Of a stretch of 64,000 bases of DNA, positions 61,904 to 64,000 are shown in pieces (positions within the stretch are counted from its first letter, which is position 1; every line of letters starts with the position of its first letter). The position numbers were made by a program, and so were the translations under genes. The stretch is from Ornithinimicrobium cavernae. GTDB lineage: Bacteria > Actinomycetota > Actinomycetes > Actinomycetales > Dermatophilaceae. The DNA lies in NCBI RefSeq assembly GCF_003121625.1, contig NZ_QDDJ01000003.1, forward strand, positions 248,001-312,000, in the 5' to 3' direction. The notes beneath the pieces were generated by a model. It was not told the DNA's origin. It made no database searches and saw only the letters and a list, made by a program, of their open reading frames with translations.

Positions 61904-62677
61904 GTGCCCCGCCACCGTCCTGTCACGACAGCCGGTCCCGTGCTGGCCCTCCTGCTCACGGGCTGCGGCGAAGGGTCCGCACCGGACGCCGGTCACGGCC
62001 CGCCCGGTGAGATCACCGTCTTCGCCGCCGCGTCGCTGAGCGGCGCCTTCACCGAGCTGGGCGAGCAGTTCGAGGACGCGCACCCGGGTGCCACGGTGAC
62101 CTTCGGCTTCGCGGGCAGCTCGACCCTGGCGCACCAGGTCCTCGGCGGTGCCCCGACCGACGTCCTCGCCACCGCCTCGCCGGAGACCATGGGACGGGTC
62201 ACCCGGGCCGGCCTGGTCGAGGGTGATCCCGCCGTGTTCGCGCGCAACAGCCTGCAGATCGCCGTGCCGGCGGGCAACCCGGGCGGTGTCCGCACCCTGG
62301 CAGACCTCACCCGCGAGGAGCTGACCATCGCCCTGTGTGCCCCGGAGGTCCCCTGCGGTGCGGCGGCGGCCGAGCTCCTCGCGGCGGCGGGGCTGACAGC
62401 GGCGCCGGACACCTACGAGGACGACGTGCGGGCCGCGCTGACGCGGGTGCGTCTGGACGAGGTGGACGCCGCGCTGGTCTATCGCACCGACATCCTGGCC
62501 GCCGGCGCGGACGTCGAGGGACTCGAGGTCCCGGGTGCGGGCGACGCGGCCAACGACTACCCGATCGCGGTGCTGACGGGGGCGCCCGACCCGGACGGGG
62601 CGACGGCCTTCGTCGACTTCGTCCTCTCGGCGAGCGGCCGGGAGGTCCTGGGGGAGGCCGGCTTTGACCTCCCCTGA
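61904..62677 (+). CDS. modA: Molybdate-binding lipoprotein ModA
   Basis: 257-residue extracellular binding protein. Signal and lipobox GPVLALLLTGC. The mature part shows ITVFAAASLSGAFTELGEQF, VTFGFAGSSTLAHQVLGGAP, DVLATASPETM, and DAALVYRTDILAAG, the expected oxyanion-binding segments with Ser residues. GTG start. It overlaps modB by 14 bases. Tungstate binding is also possible within the family. Confidence 0.93.
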   Translation: MPRHRPVTTAGPVLALLLTGCGEGSAPDAGHGPPGEITVFAAASLSGAFTELGEQFEDAHPGATVTFGFAGSSTLAHQVLGGAPTDVLATASPETMGRVTRAGLVEGDPAVFARNSLQIAVPAGNPGGVRTLADLTREELTIALCAPEVPCGAAAAELLAAAGLTAAPDTYEDDVRAALTRVRLDEVDAALVYRTDILAAGADVEGLEVPGAGDAANDYPIAVLTGAPDPDGATAFVDFVLSASGREVLGEAGFDLP

Positions 62678-63470
62678 GCGCAGGGCAGGCGGCATCCCGC
62701 CGGTGCTGCTGCTCCCGGCCGCCCTGGGACTGCTGTTCCTGCTCCTGCCCCTGGTGGCCCTGCTCGTGCGCACCCCGTGGGGCGACCTCGGCGCCCACCT
62801 GTCGACCCCGGGGGTCCTGCAGGCCCTGCGACTCTCCCTGGTCTCGGCCGGGCTCGCGACGCTCCTGTGCCTGCTCCTGGGGGTGCCGCTGGCCTGGGTA
62901 CTGGCCCGCGCTGAGGTGCCGGGCACCCGCCTGCTCCGCGCCCTCGTCACGGTCCCGCTCGTGCTGCCGCCGGTCGTCGGTGGCCTCGCGCTGCTCCTCC
63001 TGCTGGGTCGACGCGGACTGGTCGGCCAGCACCTCTATGCCGCCTTCGGGGTCAGTCTGCCGTTCACCACCGCGGCCGTGGTGCTGGCCGAGGCGTTCGT
63101 GGCCATGCCCTTCCTGGTGATCGCCGTCGAGGGGGCGCTGCGCGGGGCCGACCGACGCTACGAGGACGCCGCGGCCACGCTCGGTGCGGGTCGGTGGACG
63201 ACCTTCCGGAGGGTCACCCTGCCCCTGGTCGCACCGGGCATCTCGGCGGGCGCGGTCCTGTGCTTCGCCCGGGCGCTCGGCGAGTTCGGGGCGACCCTCA
63301 CCTTCGCCGGGAACTTCCCGGGCGTCACGCGCACCATGCCCCTGGCGGTCTACCTCACCCTGGAGTCCGACCCCGAGGCCGCGATCGTGCTGGCCCTGCT
63401 CCTGCTCCTGGTCTCGGTCGTGGTGCTGGTCGCCCTCCGCGGCCGGTGGGTCGGGGGAGGAACACCGTGA
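62664..63470 (+). CDS. modB: Molybdate ABC transporter permease ModB
   Basis: 268-residue permease with about six helices (VLLLPAALGLLFLLLPLVAL, ALVTVPLVLPPVVGGLALLL). The EAA-like loop is YEDAAATLGAGRWTTFRRVT followed by LPLVAPGISAGAVLCFARAL. Start is a TTG at 62664, 6 bases after a strong GGGGGAGG ribosome-binding site inside modA. The stop overlaps the modC start by 4 bases. Confidence 0.93.
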   Translation: MTSPERRAGGIPPVLLLPAALGLLFLLLPLVALLVRTPWGDLGAHLSTPGVLQALRLSLVSAGLATLLCLLLGVPLAWVLARAEVPGTRLLRALVTVPLVLPPVVGGLALLLLLGRRGLVGQHLYAAFGVSLPFTTAAVVLAEAFVAMPFLVIAVEGALRGADRRYEDAAATLGAGRWTTFRRVTLPLVAPGISAGAVLCFARALGEFGATLTFAGNFPGVTRTMPLAVYLTLESDPEAAIVLALLLLLVSVVVLVALRGRWVGGGTP

Positions 63471-64000
63471 ACCCCACCCCCGGTCCCCTGCTGTCCCCGG
63501 CCGCCGGCCGGCCGGAGGTCACCGCCGACGGTGACCTCGCGGCATACCTGCGCCTCACCCGCGGGACCTTCCGCCTGGAGGTGGACCTGCAGGTCCCCGC
63601 CGGCCAGGTGGTGGCCCTGCTCGGACCCAACGGGGCCGGCAAGACCACGGTCCTGCACACGCTCGCCGGCCTGCTGCGGCTGCGGTCCGGCCGGATCATG
63701 CTGGGGAGCCGCGTGCTGGACGACCCGGCCGCGGCCACCCACGTGGCGCCGGCGCGGCGCGAGGTGGGGATGGTGTTCCAGGACTACCTGCTGTTCCCGC
63801 ACCTCACCGTCCTGGACAACGTCGCCTTCGGTCCCCGCGCCCGCGGCGCACGTCGCAGGGTCGCCCGGGACGAGGCCTCGGCCTGGCTGGACCGGGTGGG
63901 CCTGCGCGAGCAGGCCGGTTCCCTGCCCGCGCGGCTCTCCGGCGGCCAGCGGCAGCGCGTCGCCCTGGCCCGGGCGCTGGCGACGCACCCCCGGCTGGTG
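63467..64000 (+). CDS. modC: Molybdate ABC transporter ATPase ModC (partial, 3' end outside)
   Basis: The first 178 codons are present. GTG 63467 overlaps the modB stop by 4 bases. Walker A GPNGAGKTT, the Q-loop region VGMVFQDYLLFPHL, and the signature LSGGQRQRVALARAL are visible. The reading frame is open to the window edge before Walker B. Its N-terminus has about 30 extra residues before the ABC fold (RGTFRLEVDLQVPAG). Confidence 0.92.
   Translation, partial: MNPTPGPLLSPAAGRPEVTADGDLAAYLRLTRGTFRLEVDLQVPAGQVVALLGPNGAGKTTVLHTLAGLLRLRSGRIMLGSRVLDDPAAATHVAPARREVGMVFQDYLLFPHLTVLDNVAFGPRARGARRRVARDEASAWLDRVGLREQAGSLPARLSGGQRQRVALARALATHPRLV

Noticed and set aside
1-64000. CRISPR arrays, insertion sequences, integrases, rRNA genes or a replication origin
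   Set aside because: No regularly spaced repeats, transposase or integrase motifs, rRNA sequence or dnaA-box cluster were noticed by reading; a computed repeat search was not possible.

Overview
The window looks like chromosome from a high-GC Gram-positive actinobacterium, probably Micrococcales near the Intrasporangiaceae/Ornithinimicrobiaceae. The evidence is strong G/C third-position use, many GTG starts with 4-nt GTGA overlaps, mycothiol genes (mshA, mshD, mycothiol-dependent formaldehyde dehydrogenase), senX3-regX3, carD, an HbhA-like protein and an Rpf preceded by a c-di-AMP riboswitch. The family placement is inference.

Layout. (1) 1-3.1 kb: end of pstS, then pstCAB for phosphate uptake. 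(2) 3.2-8.1 kb, minus strand: glnR-like regulator, mshD, polyphosphate kinase and MutT1-type hydrolase. (3) 8.2-16.1 kb: membrane protein, nitrobindin-like protein, LytR-CpsA-Psr enzyme, YgfZ, BKACE-family enzyme, an XRE regulator with an HbhA-like protein, asparaginase and dtd. (4) 16.3-23.7 kb: a less GC-biased catabolic island with an Asp/Glu/hydantoin-type racemase, NCS1 permease, HyuA-like protein, two different DUF917 proteins and a PucR regulator. It lies between genes that, as I recall, neighbour each other in mycobacteria (hbhA and the DUF2516 gene). (5) 23.8-33.2 kb: hydrolase-cupin fusion, methyltransferase, mshA, YbjN-like protein, lipoprotein, gpmI-regX3-senX3 and divergent phoU with a PHO box. 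(6) 33.2-43.1 kb: lpqE-like gene, carD, an ispD-kinase fusion, ispF, mscR with an MBL hydrolase, cysS, rlmB and NUDIX. (7) 43.1-53.2 kb: DUF4032 kinase-like protein, a maltose-type ABC transporter with its ATPase and LacI regulator, and otsBA. (8) 53.4-56.6 kb: a Ser/Thr kinase, riboswitch-controlled rpf and tRNA-Thr(UGU). (9) 56.6-64 kb: SurA-like lipoprotein, FUSC transporter, SDR, acyl-CoA dehydrogenase, then a HTH-TOBE regulator with modABC (modC runs off the end).

Connections. Phosphate homeostasis is the dominant theme: PstSCAB imports phosphate, Ppk stores it, and SenX3-RegX3 with PhoU sense and regulate it. An 11-bp-phased PHO box precedes phoU, and a second site matching it at 17 of 18 bases precedes the LCP ligase gene, which suggests phosphate control of wall-polymer attachment. 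Mycothiol synthesis and use appear at three separate loci. Maltose-type uptake sits beside trehalose synthesis.

The least understood system is the 16.3-23.7 kb operon. Its enzymes suggest import and opening of a hydantoin-like or thiohydantoin-like ring, but the substrate is unknown. Other unusual points are two gene fusions (IspD-kinase and hydrolase-cupin), leaderless promoters on regulator genes with operator-like repeats, and tandem duplications at the ends of ispF and senX3. No IS element, integrase, CRISPR array or rRNA was seen.
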